Assembly: GCA_030267965.1 (NCBI GenBank)
Contig: BRYA01000669.1
Span: 4,375-64,666, forward strand
DNA: 60,292 nucleotides
Direction: 5' to 3'
From: Triparma columacea
Taxonomy: Eukaryota > Sar > Bolidophyceae > Parmales > Triparmaceae
Below, in pieces: positions 21,637 through 32,503 of the stretch (its first letter is position 1; each line of letters opens with the position of its first letter). Under the pieces are notes generated by a model. The model worked only from the letters and a program-made list of their open reading frames with translations, had not been told where the DNA came from and did not search any database. Made by a program: the position numbers and the translations under genes.

Positions 21637-22422
21637 ATGATGCTCGAATCCGACGGAGCGATTTTGGAGTACTACGACGTTGGGCCAAGGGATGGTGAGG
21701 TTGTCCTCTGCTTCCATGGTCTCATGGACAGTGTTTACCATTGGGGACAAGATGCAAAAGTAACGGGCGATCTCGTCGCTGCAGGCTTCCGGGTCGTGGC
21801 GGCTAGCTGCAGGGGTCATGGTAACTCGTCCAAGCATTACGACCCTGCCGACTATGGCGACAAACTAATAGAGGATCAGGTGCGCCTCCTTGACACGCTC
21901 AAGGTCGACAAGGCTCACCTCGTAGGTTACTCCATGGGAGCTGAAACGGCAATTGCATTAACCGTGCGGCACCCGTCCCGCGTGCGGTCCCTCTGTGTCT
22001 GCTGCTCCGGGTGGACAGAGTCCACCAAGGTTTATGACGACGCCTTACGTATTTTAAAAATCCTTAACTGCATGTGGTATCCCTGCTGCTGCCCTTGTTT
22101 CTGCTTGCTCTTTATGCGCTGCCTTGGATCCGCAGCGCCCGTCTTCGACGTCGGCGCCGCCATCGCTTTGGTGAATAGCATGGGGGCTCTAGTGCCAGTG
22201 CCGGAGGACGATATGAGGGCGATCGAGGTGCCGGTGTGCGGGATAGCTGCAGAGAAAGACCAAGAGCGGGTTTTTCTGGAGCGAATGAAGGGCGTGGTGC
22301 CAGACTACACGCACACAGTTATCCCCAAGGCAGGACATGAAAATGCTCCCAAGCACCTCCTCTACAAGGAAACGATCGTCGCGCACGTCAAGCGGGCTCG
22401 CGACATAAAAATCTCTACTTGA
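21637..22422 (+). CDS. Alpha/beta-hydrolase fold protein
   Basis: From the first ATG in frame, 261 residues. Motifs: VVLCFHGLMDSVYHWG (oxyanion-hole loop HG), VAASCRGHGNSSKH, the nucleophile elbow LVGYSMGAE with Ser as nucleophile, and a late GHENAP with the likely catalytic His. The acid is probably in the CGIAAEKDQE strand. A Cys-rich cap insert (WYPCCCPCFCLLFMRC) sits between core strands and might anchor to a membrane or be palmitoylated. Substrate unknown. The frame is open 93 bp further upstream but without ATG; CAG at 21606-21608 might be an acceptor for a short upstream exon, so the N-terminus is uncertain. Head-to-head with the PA-domain gene. Confidence 0.85.
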   Translation: MMLESDGAILEYYDVGPRDGEVVLCFHGLMDSVYHWGQDAKVTGDLVAAGFRVVAASCRGHGNSSKHYDPADYGDKLIEDQVRLLDTLKVDKAHLVGYSMGAETAIALTVRHPSRVRSLCVCCSGWTESTKVYDDALRILKILNCMWYPCCCPCFCLLFMRCLGSAAPVFDVGAAIALVNSMGALVPVPEDDMRAIEVPVCGIAAEKDQERVFLERMKGVVPDYTHTVIPKAGHENAPKHLLYKETIVAHVKRARDIKIST

Positions 22423-22527
22423 AATATCTCCACATTTACATCCTAGTCTATGATATTTTGGACGAATTTATTTTGACAAACTTCTTTTATCCTCCCCCCA
22501 CCCTCCGCTCTCGCTGCCAGTTCCTCC

Positions 22528-24360
22528 TCAAACTCCTTCCTTCTGTACTCTAGCCATGACGGCCTCCGCTAGGTTGTAGACGGTCCTCCACTCCCCGTCC
22601 CACGCCTGTTGTTGGGTCTTTCCCCCCTTTACGGCCTCTCCCATCCCCGCCACCAGCTGCTTACAGAGCGCGATCTCCTCGGGGTTTCCGGCCTTTGCAT
22701 CCTTCGAGAAAGCCTTAATGCGATCCCTCGCCAGCTTGCTCATCAGAATCCTGCTGTCCCCTTCCGCGAACTTGCAGCAGTTGAGGAAGTCCATGGTGCT
22801 GAACCCGCTGTCCGCCATGAGGGCGAAGGACCCGACCTCCTGCTTCAGCCTGTGGCACATGTCGATGCTCTCCTCGACGCACTTCACCTTAACCGTGGCG
22901 ATGGCGTCGACGAGCTGGGAGGAGGGGGGCTCATCCTTCCTCAGGCAGTCGGCCAGGGCAGCCTCGCAGTCCCCTACGAACTTGTCAAGGACAGCGAGTT
23001 TCTCCTCGTTCTCCTGGTAGATGGCCTCGAGTTGCGGGATCTCGCTGAGGACGGGCTCGCCGTCGAAGGCGAAGGTCCTCTTGTTGTCTGAGTACTCCTT
23101 GGTCTGAGCGAAGAGCTGACGGCGGTACTCCAGGGCAGCCTGACCGACCGCAATGCGGCCGGTGTACAGGCGTTGACCGATCATATCGAAGGGACGGACC
23201 TGGTGAGGAGGGGGCGTGCAGGCAGGAAGATCGTTAGTGAGGCGCAATGATGTGTTAGGTTTCCTCACACCTCTCTCACCTTGCTCTTGAGAACGTACTC
23301 GCCGTCTTCGCTGATATGCGCGTACTTGCTTAGCATGCTCTCCTTCGGAAGCTCCACGTTATCGAAGTGTATCCACGCGTTGTCCAGGTCGTTCCCCACA
23401 GTCTTCTTCCCCATGTCGTCGACTATTATTCCGTCCACCAGCTTCCCGTCCTTCCTGAAGTCCATGACGAACGCGTGGGGTCCTTTGCTTTCCCCCTTTA
23501 CGCGGAGGTCGGCAAGGACAACAGTCTTGTCAGCTGTGAAGCCCTGGGAGATCCAGTTCTTCCTTGCCCCCTCGTTGGGGGTGTTAAGGTTGAAGGTGCC
23601 CTTGTCTTGGTCGTAGTCAATGGTCGTCTGGACGACGAGACCGCTCTGGACGCCGGCGAGCTTCTCGGTCAAGCTAAAGCAACCGAGCTTGCCCTCAGCC
23701 TGGAAGTTCGCCAAGTCGTTCACCTGTTGCTCATTCCCCACAGCCAGGATGGTGCCTGCAAAGAGGTTGTAGTGCACGGTGAACCTGATCCAGAACCCCG
23801 GGCCGTGGGTGACGGCGTGGCGTGCGAGGATACGGTGAGCCTCAAAGAACCTCTCGGGCTCGTCGCGGAGGTCGGTGCCGCGGAGGAGGTCGGTCCTGCA
23901 CAAGTTCCTCAACCTCTCAGCGGACTGGGGGGGGGGAGGGGGGGGAGGGAAGTTAGCAATGTAAGAGAGCCGTGGGCATCGCAGAGAGCGAGAACAAGCG
24001 GACACTCTACTAGTAGTCCAGCGGGTTGACGGCGTCTCCCCACCCCTCTCTGACTCACCTCTTGGAAGCCAACATCACTTTGAAGCTCTTCAGTAGCTTC
24101 CCTGAAGGCTGCGATTGTCGGTTGTGCCAGATTTTGTGAGTACTATTACGCAGTCTCCATTTGAAATAAAATTGTACCCGTTCCATCAGCCCCCTCCTCC
24201 CAACAGATGCATTTCCAACCCCCCATCGCTCACCTTCAGCCCAATCCTGATTTATTGGTTCAGCAGAAAAGGTTCTGGCACTATTAAGTCTATGAGGTTG
24301 AAATGTTGACGATACACCTCTTCTAGATGCCAAAAATAGACGCTGGGATGCTCTCAACAT
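22528..24360 (-). CDS. Mitochondrial acyl-CoA dehydrogenase/oxidase-like flavoprotein
   Basis: Exons 24360-24234, 24108-24059, 23924-23280 and 23199-22528, in phase, 497 residues. The family oxidises acyl-CoA thioesters with FAD. The leader (MLRASQRLFLASRRGVSS) is a classic mitochondrial presequence. The middle domain has KLGCFSLTEKLAGVQSG, the FAD-contact Ser/Thr strand, then a beta domain with HAFVMDFRKDG and VGNDLDNAWIHFDNVELP, as in acyl-CoA dehydrogenases and oxidases. The C-terminal helical domain starts RPFDMIGQRLYTGRIAVGQAA. The catalytic base is not obvious from motif alone. It could be an unusual acyl-CoA dehydrogenase or a divergent oxidase-like enzyme; the targeting signal favours mitochondria over peroxisomes. 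Confidence 0.85.
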
Positions 24361-24435
24361 GTTTTTTTGGGTATTGACACAATTGTTGATGATGTTCTCT
24401 TTTCACTTCTTTTAACATTTCCCAAAAGTTTCACC

Positions 24436-25509
24436 ATGTTTTCATCATCTCTCAGACATACCGCTAGGATGACCCAACGCCTCGTACGTACAGTCAGCAC
24501 TAGACCCGCTGTTCAGAGGGCACCCCCCGCCATCCTAGCTTTGGGCGGTTTGACTGCGGTTGCACTCTCTTTCAACCTCGCAGAGAATAACGGTTTCCAG
24601 AAGATTCAAGACGTTTTCAAGCTTCCCATCGCTTGCTGCATTCAGGATGGTAAGAAGAGACTTCGAGAAAGAAAAAACGAGAGCTTTGGCCTAGATTTGG
24701 GCTGAATAATGGCATCTTTTAGTTGGAAAGATTCTTCACGATGGGGTTGCTTTGATGGGATCTTTTTGATAACGCCAAGGGGACTGACTCTAACGCGACG
24801 ACTTCTTCTTATTACTCAACGACCTCACCCCCTGACCCTCTTCCCTTTACAATACCCCCCCCCCACTTCTTCCCCCTACCCCAGTTGGCGGAATTGAGCC
24901 CAAGACTGGTATCTCCTTCCCTTACATGGTCGACGGTCTCCTGTACGTCGGTTCCGGGGTCCGTGTCAAGTACGGTTTCGTCAAGGTCTACGCCGTCGGC
25001 GCCTACGTCGACAAGTCCGACGTCGCCGATGTCATCGGGAAGGGCGTGGAGGAGATCTCGGAGAAGATCTGCGACCCCAACACGCCGAAGACCATCCGCA
25101 TCGTCATGAACAGGGGACTGTCCGTCGACAAGTACATGGCGGCAATCATGGAGGCACTTGAGCCAAGGATGGAAGGGGTTGACCTTGACAAGGTGAGAGG
25201 GTTTGGGTGTAATTTTTGGGGGGCTTGGGTAAGGAGCGTATGGCGATGTTTGCTAACCCCCCCCCCCCCCCCCTCAACCCTTAGCTCGATGACTTCAAGA
25301 AAATGAACCCCCCTGGTGACCTTAAGGAGGGTAGTGAGATGATCATGACCATCCGCGGTGACACCATGACCTACCGTTCCTCCGAGGGCGGGATGGGAAT
25401 CGTCAAGTCCGCGCAATTCACCAAGGCCCTCGCGGACGTGTACTTCGGTAAGGACCCGGTCTCACCAGCGCTCAAGACCTCGGTAGCAGAGGGAGTTAAC
25501 AAACTATAA
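24436..25509 (+). CDS. Chalcone-isomerase-fold protein, probably mitochondrial
   Basis: Exons 24436-24649, 24885-25192 and 25285-25509, in phase, 248 residues. The start is an ATG followed by a Ser/Arg/Thr-rich presequence and a hydrophobic stretch (LALGGLTAVALSF), suggesting import into mitochondria with an inner-membrane anchor. The core begins PYMVDGLLYVGSGVRVKYG, then VKVYAVGAYVD, and ends ADVYFGKDPVSPALKTSVAEG, which is the chalcone-isomerase fold. In organisms without flavonoid synthesis, such proteins are fatty-acid-binding or of unknown role (yeast AIM18/AIM46 are mitochondrial examples). An enzyme activity is not implied. Only 75 bp separate its start from the divergent acyl-CoA dehydrogenase-like gene; a lipid link between the two is tempting but unproven. 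Confidence 0.85.
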
Positions 25510-25702
25510 ACGAGAAACATTACCTGAGAGAGACGGGGAAGGAATTTAAAACTAGCTGAGAGTGACGACCAAAATCAAAGCATAAAATACACAAAAGAAT
25601 GAAAACAAAACGTTTGACAAAAACTGTCCTAAGATTCATGTTCCCTTGCACCCTCCCCCCACACCCACCCCCTTAATAGGTCCCTCGCTTCCTCACCCAT
25701 GC

Positions 25703-28700
25703 TCATATAATATTAAAGACCTTTTTAAGCTTCACCACGAGTTTCCAGTCCGATTTCTCCAGCGTGTCCTTAAAGTTGGCCTTGAGGGCGTCGATACTCT
25801 GCCTCGTGAGGGTACTGTAAAGCATGTTCGTCGAGTCGAACTGTCTACCGTAAGTGATGGTTGGGTTCGACTCGTTCACAATCTTAACTGCCACGGAGGC
25901 ACCCTTGCGGGCGGTCTGCTGCTCCTTGCCGTTCATCTCGATGGAGACTACGTTGCCGATGTGGAGGCCGCCGAGGGCTGGGACGCAGAGGGGGGTCCCA
26001 ACCTTTAGGATGCCGTCGAAGACCTCCATACCGACGATTATGGGGTCCTTCTGGTTGAAGATGTGCTGGGGGAGGATCTTCACGATGGCGGGGAAGACGG
26101 CCACGGCGGCAGCGTCCTGCTTCCTCTTCTCAGAGATTTCCTCCACGTACCTTGTGAAGTGGTCGAAGAGGTGGTAGATGATATCTGCCGTGAAGATCTT
26201 CACCCCATTCTCCTCTGCGGCCGCCCTGGCGTCCTTGTCGACGGGAACGTCAAAGGCGAGGATGGTGGCGTACTCCTCGAAGCCCGCCTTCTCCTTCATG
26301 ATCGAGATCTTGGTCACGTCCTTCTTGTACACGGTGCCGATCCCGACGGAGGAAACCGGGATGGGGGGCTTGGTCTCAACGCGAAGGAACTGGAGAAGAG
26401 CCTCGAGGGCCCCGAGCGTCGAGGCCTGGACCATGACACCCTTTTTGTCCACGCTGAGGGAGTCGGTGAGGGAGGTGAGGTCGCTCATTACCTCCGCCTT
26501 GATGTCCTCCTCCTCGTCGTCTGGGCCGACGACCATGATAGGGGTCCCGGCCATGACCTTTTCGAGGCCGTTACCAATGAGCTTGACGCCCAGGGCGCCC
26601 TTGATCTCCTTGTGGTGGATGTACTCCGACTTCACCCTCATCTCTCGCGACGGGGGGGGGGTCAGGAGGCCTCTGATTTCAGAGACTACGGGGCCGTCCA
26701 TGGAGCAGAGGACGACCTTATCGCCCTCCCTGATGGTGCCGTTTACAACAATGACGTCGACCGTCATGCCGAGGCCCTCAATGGCCTTGACCTCGAGGAC
26801 AGTGCATTGCAGGTTGCCGCACCACATGAGCTGCCTCCAGAGCTGGGAGGGGGGGGGAGAGAGGGGGGATATAGTTGCGTTAGCGACAATTGCGAACCCT
26901 GCCCAGTCTTATTCCCGCTCCCCCCCCCCCTCCCCATTCTCACCTTCTCCTGCGCCATCCTGCACAGCAGTAGGAGGATATCCTGCACGCCTTCCCCGCT
27001 GATAGCCGAAGTCGGTACGAGCGGCACAAAGTCCGAACTCTGCCAGTCGTCGTCCCCCATCTCCCAGTAGATGTTTGAGTTGACGCCCTGCTCGGCGAGC
27101 TGGACCTTTGCCTCCTCAGCCCTTGACCTGAACTCTTGGACTGTCCCCTCCTCCTGTTCTGCCAGGGCGGACCTGATAGGGTCGTTGGCGCACGCCTTCC
27201 AGTTGTAGCACCTGTCTACCTTGTTGAGGGCGACGACAAAGGGGGTGCCCTTGGAGCGGAGCATCTTGAGGGACTCGATGGTCTGCTGCTCAAGGCCGTG
27301 CATTAAGTCGACGACCAAGATCGCAAGGTCGCAGAGGTTGCTCCCGCGGGAGCGCAGGTTGGTGAAGGACTCGTGCCCTGGGGTGTCGATAACAAGGATC
27401 CCGGGGAGGGTGAGGTCGAGCTTCTCGGTGTCGTTGAGCTTCTTGCACCTGTTGAGGAGGGTTGAGGGCTCGAAGTAGGTGGCCCCGATCTGTTGCGTGA
27501 TTCCCCCGGCCTCTCCCTCCTGGACGTTGGTCCGGCGGATGTTGTCGAGGAGTTTGGTCTTTCCAGTGTCGACATGGCCCATGATGACAATGATGGGGCA
27601 GCGGAGGTTGTCCCTGGAGCGGGCGGCGATGTTGGCTGCCTCACGCTAAAGGTGGGCGAAGTGATGCGATGGTTAGTAAATGCCTCTTCTCCAACCCTCC
27701 ACCGTCTCTATGCCTTCTCACCTCCTCGCGCCGTTTCCTCCCCTCGACCTTGATCTGCTCCTTCATGAGTTCCTTCAAGTTCGCTTCTTCTTGCAGCTTG
27801 CTTAGCTCTTCCATCTTTTTCCTCTCCTCCTCCTCCCTCTTCTTCCTCTCCAGCCCGAGCTTCCTGAGGCGCTCAGCCTCCAGGGCCTTCTCCTGCCCGA
27901 TGGTGTCCTCCTCCTCCTCGTCCGAGAAGGTCGGCGAGTCGCTGGTGAGGTTCGAGAGCTTATCGTTGAGCTTGTCGAACTTGGTGTCGTCGTCGGAGTC
28001 TGCGTCCCATTCGTCAGCCTCGTCCTCCCAGTCCTCAGCGACGTCGGAGTCACCCCCAAGGAGCGCGCGCTGCTTGGCTTCGGCCTCCTGCTTGGCGGCC
28101 TCGGCCTCTTCCTCCTCCTTCCTCCGGGCCTCCTCCTCCTCCTGCTTCTTCCTCTTCTCTGCCTCTTCCTGCTTCTTCTTCTTTTCGGCGTTCTTCTTCT
28201 TGTTGTCGTAGACTACCTTCTTCTTGGGACCTCCGGCTTCCTTATCCTTGCTTGAGTTGGATCCTACGATCATGCCGGCCTTCTTCATGGCCGCGAGGCG
28301 CTCCTGTGCGAGGGCAGCCTTCTGCTTCTGCGCCTTGGTCATGTAAGTCCCAGCAGCCTTCTGGGCCTCGATCTTGGCCTTCTGCTTAGCCTTTTTTTCT
28401 TCCTTCTTTCGTTTTTCCTCCTCCTCTTTCTCTTTCTCATTTCTCTCAATCTCTGCAACCCTCTCTTCCTCAATCCTGTTGAGCTCGTCGATGCGATCCT
28501 GTTCGGCCTTCTCCTTAGCCAGCCTCTCCGCGATCATCCTACCCTTGGCCGTGAGGGGAGCCTTAGTATCTCCATCACCTCCCGCCCCCTTCTTCTTAGC
28601 GGGTTTCTTCTTCTTCTTCTTCTTTTTCTCAGCGGGGCCTTCATCGTCATCATCGAGAAGTCCAGCAGCCTTCAACGCCTTCTGCTCAGCAGTTAAGCCT

Positions 28701-28891
28701 TCATCTGGGTCTTTAGCAGCAGAAACAGGAGCTGCAGTCGAACCAGAAGCCCCAGCAGCTGCATCAGTGGCTTTGTCTGATGCGACCTCGGCAGCAGCGG
28801 CGGGAGCAGGGGGAGGAGCAAGGTCATTCAGGACATCCCAATCGTCGTCATCTTGGGCCGTAGCCTGTTTCTTTCCCTTTTTCTTTCCCAT
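25703..28891 (-). CDS. EIF5B: Translation initiation factor eIF5B
   Basis: Three exons, 28891-27722, 27645-26944 and 26842-25703, all phase 0, 1003 residues. eIF5B is the GTPase that joins ribosomal subunits at the end of initiation. The first exon is the long charged N-terminal arm (Lys/Glu coiled coil with poly-Lys and acidic blocks, about 390 residues). The G domain follows with GHVDTGKT (G1), GGITQQIGATYF (switch I), IDTPGHESF (G3) and ALNKVDRC (G4). Domain II begins GNLQCTVLEVKAIEGLGMTVDV, and the last domains end KDTLEKSDWKLVVKLKKVF. Length and order match the family. The large forward frames overlapping its charged arm are shadows of this codon-biased sequence. Confidence 0.97.
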
Positions 28892-28990
28892 GTTGTAATC
28901 GACGTAGTAAAGTAATGGTGTGTTGATAAAATAGACAAAAGGGGATTGTGGGGGATTGTGGGGTGAAGAAATTTGAGAAACAGAAATCGA

Positions 28991-30015
28991 ATGGAAAACG
29001 TCAAGGTTTGCTTGTTTGATTTAGATGGATGTCTCTATGACGCTGATAAGTAAGTGAAAAGCGAGTCGTTATTGATTGACTTTAAATATCGGCTTTTTCA
29101 ACTTCAAAGAGACCCCTCGAGATTCACACTCCACAACACTCTCCATTATTTACACCATCTTTCACCAACAACCCACCAATCCTAACAAAACCTCCCTCCG
29201 TTCCCATTCCCATTCCCATTCCCCAGCGGCTACACCGCCGCCATCCATGGGAACATCTTATCCTACATGGTCGAGGCCACCTACTCCAAGTTCTCCGCCA
29301 TAACGACCCTCGACGAAGCCCAAAAGGTTTGGCGCCCAATATTCGACAAGTACAACCTGACGAAGAGAGGTTTGATTGCGGAGGGTTACGAGATTAGGGA
29401 GAAGGAGTACGACGAGTATATAAGGAGGGGAGAGGAGATTTACATAAAGAGGGACGATAGACTTAGGGAGGTTTTGGAGGGGATGAAGGGTGTAAGGTAA
29501 GGGGTTGTGGGAGAGGGAGAGAGGGACGACGAAAAATTTGCAGCCTTGGGGGATTTTTCAACCCGGACCCAACCTGTTCCACGGCCAACCCAAATCAACG
29601 AACCCCCCCCCCCCCCCCCCCTCTCCCCCCCGCGCGCAGGAAATACATCTTCAGCAACGGCCCAGAGGTGTCAATACACAAGTGCTTGAAGCTGCTTGGT
29701 ATTGAGGATCTCATGGACGGTGTGTTTGGGACGGATTTCCACCTTGGCACTTGCAAGCCCGAGAGAGCCTGCTTCGATAAGGTCCTCGCCGAGATCGGGA
29801 TGACGGGGAGGGAGGGGGAGGTGCTATACTTTGAGGACAGCTACAAGAACTTGATTAGAGGGAAGGAGATGGGCATGAAGACTTGCTTCGTTAACTCAAC
29901 GACGCTAAAGGAGGAGGGGAGGGGGGAGGATGAAATCGGGGTTTTCGACTTTGTGGTTAGGGATATTGGGAGGGACTGGAAGGAGAAGGTGGGTGGGGAA
30001 GGGGGGGAAGAATGA
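28991..30015 (+). CDS. HAD-superfamily pyrimidine 5'-nucleotidase-like protein (SDT1/PHM8 type)
   Basis: Exons 28991-29049, 29227-29496 and 29640-30015, in phase, 234 residues. The start is missed if only long frames are used, because exon 1 is 59 nt and holds the catalytic motif FDLDGCLYD (motif I, two Asp). A cap region follows. Motif II is YIFSNGPE with the Ser. The motif III/IV region is KPERACFDKVLAEIG and VLYFEDSYKNL with the acidic pair. This order, and DGCLY in particular, matches yeast SDT1-like and plant pyrimidine nucleotidases that dephosphorylate UMP/CMP or similar small phosphates. No targeting signal is seen. 99 bp separate its start from divergent eIF5B. Confidence 0.9.
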
Positions 30016-30157
30016 TGGGTTGTGTTTTTAGAACGTACGCAAACTATGCCTTATTTTTTAGCCCCCTGCGGCGGACTCAGTGTTGGGACGCTCCATTTAA
30101 GCAGTTACGCTCTCCTGTTCCCCTCTCCAAGTAGTTTGACGCAACTTCCCTTGGCTT

Positions 30158-30872
30158 TTACTTCCCGAACAGTCCAGTCATGCCTAGGCTGACCTTTCCG
30201 GCGGTTCCGAGGCAGGCCAAGATGCCAAAGTACTTGATCCATCCACCCTTCCCGTACCTCGCCGTCTTAACGTCAAGCTTCATATCCTCGTAACCGATCT
30301 GGTACAGATGGCTCCCCAGCAAAAACAAATTGAATCCCACAGCGTTCGCCAGGGGGTACTGGAGCCCCCCGACGAGGCTGGAGAGCTGGAGGAACGGTAG
30401 CTGCTCGAAGAGGGCCTGGTGGCCACGCTGGACGCGGTTGAAGGCGTCGGCGTGCTTGTGGTGGCCTGGGGTAGCATAGAGGTTCGGGTACTGAACGTCC
30501 AGATTCTTGCGAGCCTTCATGACGCGACCGCTGGCTACGACGGCGGAGTATATGAATGCATTCACCGTCACAGAGAAGAGCACGTAGCTGAGGGGAGGAG
30601 GAGGGGGGGAAAGGACCAGGTGTCAGAGACGGCTGAGTATACAACGTATTGACCGTCACAGAGAAGAGCACGTAGCTGAGGGGAGGAGGAGGAGGGGGGG
30701 AAGGGACTCATCAGGTGGAACTCCGACTAGGTTTTTCCGACTGGTCTTGTTTTTGGTTGATTCCAGACACAAAAAGCTAATATTTATAGACAACATACAC
30801 CAAAGTAGACTACAAATGACTGCATAAAGGTCGCACTCACCCGTATTCCTTTGGTACTTCAATTGAAACCAT
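30158..30872 (-). CDS. MGST3: Microsomal glutathione S-transferase 3-like (MAPEG family)
   Basis: Exon 1 is only 32 nt (30872-30841, MVSIEVPKEYG) and exon 2 is 30587-30158; in phase, 153 residues, the normal MAPEG size. The family is a four-helix membrane enzyme that conjugates or reduces lipid peroxides with glutathione. Marks are VMKARKNLDVQYPNLYA, FNRVQRGHQALFEQLPF (the conserved glutathione-binding ERxHxN-like region), and LVGGLQYPLANAVGFNLFLL. The intron upstream of exon 2 contains a diverged second copy of the exon-2 start and its acceptor. Probable location is ER or outer membranes. Confidence 0.92.
30541..30694 (-). repeat. Diverged 88 bp tandem duplication of an exon start with its acceptor
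   Basis: The sequence CACCGTCACAGAGAAGAGCACGTAGCTGAGGGGAGGAGGAGG recurs with period 88 (CACGTAG at 30581 and 30669). Both copies carry a CAG acceptor followed by TACGTGCTCTTCTCTGTGACGGT on the minus strand. Only the 30587 copy leads into the full MGST3 frame. Confidence 0.93.
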
Positions 30873-31115
30873 GACTGCAAAATGGAAAAAACTGGGCCAA
30901 GTTCCAAGGAACAAATCCCCCTTTTCTCAAAACACCGCCTCCTGTTGAACAACTAGAACAACACTGACGTTACAGTCATTCAGAGCACACCCACGTCTCT
31001 TCTACCATCTTCCTCTTCCAATTACCACTTCAAAGATACCCCTACCACCCTCCGTCTCCAGGGCGCCGACTTCTCCTTCTTCTACACCCTCCACACTATC
31101 CCCTGCATAGGCTTC

Positions 31116-31133
31116 AGGGTAGGGTTAGGGTTA
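31116..31133 (+). repeat. Short telomere-like TTAGGG run
   Basis: AGGGTAGGGTTAGGGTTA lies directly before the start codon of the next gene. Two to three units only; too short to be a telomere. Confidence 0.6.
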
Positions 31134-31138
31134 CCCCT

Positions 31139-31960
31139 ATGTTCCGTCGAACATTCTCAATCCTCAATAAACCCCCTCCAATAACGTACAGCCTATCATC
31201 ATGGTTCCGTATCCCCTCCGAGATGTCATCCTACGAGGTCCTCTCCCGTTCCTCCTGTTTCCCCATAACCCTCCCCCCCTCCTCCCCCTCCACTCCCTCC
31301 TCGACGGTCCTAATTACAACCCAGCACGTCGTCGCTCCCCAGAACTACCCACAATACTACCCGGATGCCTGGATATCCCACGTCCAACCACGTCACATAC
31401 GTTGCTACGCTGAGGTCCGTAATGAATGCGGTGATATCCTCCATAAGTGTGAGCTCCAAGATCCACTACATCACCCCACGCTTGACCTTACCGTCCTCAG
31501 CATCGGGGAAGGGGGTTTAGGGAAGTGGGGAGGGGTGTATGATCTTTGCGAGGGTTTAAGGGGCATGTCTGTAACCTGTCATGGTCACACTCTCGTGGAT
31601 GATGATGGTAGTGACGTTGACGTGGTTGTAGGTGACGATTCTAGGGTTCCCTTACCGTTGTCCGTTCCCGGTAGGCTCCTGGTTTCAACTGCCAAGCAGA
31701 ACTTCGCATCTACAGACGCAGTCCTAACCGTAGGTATGTGCGGTGGTCCCATAGTGTCTGATATAACTGGGGGCGTCGTTGGGATGGTTGAGGGGGTTGT
31801 GCCGGAGGGGGCTAGCCCGGGGGACGAACTTATAGGGGCTGCGGCGTATGTTGGGGTGGAGGGGATTAGAGAGGGGATTGACATGTGGAGGGTGAGAGAG
31901 GAGGGGAGGGGGAGGGAGGGGAGGGGGGGGGGGAGGAAGGACGGGGTTAGAGTTCTGTAG
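31139..31960 (+). CDS. Trypsin-fold protease-like protein with Cys at the nucleophile position
   Basis: Single exon, 273 residues. The start is a basic, Ser/Thr-rich presequence (MFRRTFSILNK), suggesting mitochondrial or plastid import. The chymotrypsin fold is indicated by a catalytic-His strand VLITTQHVVAPQ (His63), PTLDLTVLSI with Asp116, and GMCGGPIVSDITGGVVGMVEG, where the usual Gly-x-Ser-Gly-Gly-Pro reads GMCGGP (Cys201). A Cys nucleophile on this fold is known in some protease families, and related eukaryotic proteins with GMCGGP seem to exist, so it may be active or degenerate. The Gly/Arg-rich C-terminal tail comes from a GGGAGG run. It has no visible PDZ domain, unlike HtrA. Confidence 0.65.
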   Translation: MFRRTFSILNKPPPITYSLSSWFRIPSEMSSYEVLSRSSCFPITLPPSSPSTPSSTVLITTQHVVAPQNYPQYYPDAWISHVQPRHIRCYAEVRNECGDILHKCELQDPLHHPTLDLTVLSIGEGGLGKWGGVYDLCEGLRGMSVTCHGHTLVDDDGSDVDVVVGDDSRVPLPLSVPGRLLVSTAKQNFASTDAVLTVGMCGGPIVSDITGGVVGMVEGVVPEGASPGDELIGAAAYVGVEGIREGIDMWRVREEGRGREGRGGGRKDGVRVL

Positions 31961-32167
31961 TGGGGGGGTTGATAATTTTGTTTAGAATAGACGTGTTTGT
32001 GTTTCACATGTAAGGGTTTGGGTTACGTCCCTATTCTTCCTCTTCCTTCCCCCCCTCCCGCTCCCCTCCCACTGCCGTGTTGTCAGTCTTTGAACAACGT
32101 CGACGGCTCGCCAGTCCGTGATGACCCTCTCTACTCTCGCTTTAACGTCTAGAAGAGTTCTATAAGT

Positions 32168-32503
32168 CTAGCGTCGCATTATCATCAAGCCATCGGTAGT
32201 CATGTGCTTGATCTCATTCTCATCCACGATCTCAATGAATATATCCTGACCTCCAAGCCTACCTAAGTAGGAGTAGTTCATACCCCAACTCGTCCCCTCC
32301 TTCTTCTTCATCCGATGAGTCTTTCGGATACAATTAGGAACGCAAAAGCAACAGAAGGAACCAGGAAGCTCAGTAATAGTAAGAGACTCACCATCAGCCG
32401 AGAACTCTATACGCCAGTCGCCCTGGTAACAAGATTTAGATTGATGCCATACACCGTTCAACTTTTGCACGTCCACACTTTGATGGTTTTCAGAACTCAT
32501 CAT
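32168..32503 (-). CDS. Small hypothetical protein, 111 residues
   Basis: Starts MMSSENHQSV and ends in a run of basic/Met residues. It contains a Trp-anchored motif LNGVWHQSKSCYQGDW, a Cys-rich GSFCCFCVPNCI block, and beta-strand-like repeats (SLTITELP, DIFIEIVDENEIKHM). The layout of a single small beta sheet with strand-turn pattern recalls lipocalin-like or ligand-binding proteins, but I do not recognise it. Complete frame, no introns needed. Confidence 0.55.
   Translation of the reverse strand: MMSSENHQSVDVQKLNGVWHQSKSCYQGDWRIEFSADGESLTITELPGSFCCFCVPNCIRKTHRMKKKEGTSWGMNYSYLGRLGGQDIFIEIVDENEIKHMTTDGLMIMRR

Noticed and set aside
27669..28898. Two long forward frames (Ser/Phe-rich) opposite the eIF5B arm
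   Set aside because: They are antisense shadows of the Lys/Glu-rich coding strand; no motifs, no splice logic.
31116..31133. Telomere-like TTAGGG units as a chromosome-end relic
   Set aside because: Fewer than three units, directly before a start codon; chance or coding-flank composition is enough.
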